Assembly (NCBI GenBank): GCA_021157555.1
Contig: JAGGWL010000142.1
Span: forward strand, 1 to 5,871
DNA length: 5,871 bases
Source: Deltaproteobacteria bacterium
Lineage (GTDB): Bacteria > Desulfobacterota > Desulfobacteria > Desulfobacterales > BuS5
Direction of reading: 5' to 3'
Both the position numbers and the translations under genes were made by a program. Below are positions 5,558 through 5,871 of the stretch, piece by piece. Below the pieces are notes generated by a model, which was not told the origin of the DNA, did not search any database, and worked only from the letters and a program-made list of their open reading frames with translations. Positions within the stretch are counted from its first letter, which is position 1, and each line of letters begins with the position of its first letter.

Positions 5558-5871
5558 ATGGCTGAAGATAATCCGGATATTTCCGTTTTTTTTGAAAAAG
5601 AACAACAACCTGAAGCATCTTTGAATAATTCCGGGGAAATTGTGGAACTTACCGAAATTCTTCAAACTGAGGAAAACGAGGGTGAGGCTATAGTTGAGAA
5701 CAACCTCGAGCAGGCCGATTCCAACGTATTTATGCAGGGACAGAGTCGATTTGAAGATACTGCTGATATTTTAGAGGATGACAGTATTGATCTGACAATT
5801 TTAAAACTTGATAGTATTGAAGAGCAGATCAAACGTCTTTCAGATGAATTTAGCAGTAAACTTAAATATGA
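5558..5871 (+). CDS. Highly acidic protein, 5' part only; possibly GrpE-like
   Basis: The frame is open from the ATG at 5558 to the window edge with no stop, giving the first 104 residues of a longer protein. Residues 1-80 are low-complexity and very acidic, rich in E, D, N and Q, with one lysine (K14) and one arginine (R64), and are probably disordered. From about residue 82 the sequence becomes amphipathic and helical (LKLDSIEEQIKRLSDEFSS), the start of a likely coiled coil. An acidic tail leading into a long coiled coil is the N-terminal layout of GrpE, the nucleotide exchange factor for DnaK, and the phrase SKLKY recalls GrpE-like proteins I associate with Desulfobacterales. The diagnostic C-terminal beta domain lies outside the window, so this is a suggestion only. 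It begins 23 bp after ispG and is probably co-transcribed with it. Confidence 0.65.
   Translation, partial: MAEDNPDISVFFEKEQQPEASLNNSGEIVELTEILQTEENEGEAIVENNLEQADSNVFMQGQSRFEDTADILEDDSIDLTILKLDSIEEQIKRLSDEFSSKLKY

Noticed and set aside
4964..5665. Long open frame of 233 codons on the - strand
   Set aside because: It lies almost wholly opposite ispG and runs into the start of the acidic gene. Its product is low-complexity (Phe/Ser/Pro/Ile-rich) with no recognisable domain, and ispG is unambiguous. It is an antisense shadow.

Overview
The window is a gene-dense stretch of bacterial DNA with every supported gene on the + strand. The flavour is Thermodesulfobacteriota (Desulfobacterales-like). 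This is inferred from a stand-alone GerMN protein, a divergent EF-G outside any str operon, a short IspG of about 361 residues, and moderately AT-rich coding DNA. No rRNA or other phylogenetic marker is present, so the assignment is tentative.

Layout. Bases 2-58 may encode the last 18 codons of an upstream gene. A membrane-anchored GerMN-domain protein (83-652) overlaps by 4 bp (ATGA) a complete elongation factor G (649-2682). After only 5 bp comes a 514-residue three-part protein (2688-4232): a basic helical N-terminus, a four-cysteine zinc-ribbon-like motif, and a large short-chain dehydrogenase/reductase (SDR) domain whose catalytic tyrosine position holds threonine. These three genes look like one transcription unit. 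A 216-bp noncoding spacer (4233-4448) follows, with an 11-bp direct repeat, a 14-bp near-palindrome and a perfect 8-bp hairpin. It probably separates that unit from the next, formed by ispG (4449-5534, MEP isoprenoid pathway) and, 23 bp later, a truncated, very acidic reading frame (5558 to the window end) that may be a GrpE-like protein.

Functional view. No obvious pathway links cell-surface GerMN, translation (EF-G), an unusual SDR and isoprenoid synthesis. The most distinctive items are the Zn-ribbon/SDR composite protein with a rewritten active site and an EF-G whose domain IV tip loops differ at the positions that contact the codon-anticodon duplex in standard EF-G. Their tight spacing makes co-expression likely, but a shared function is speculation. 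I see no mobile element, CRISPR array, tRNA or rRNA.
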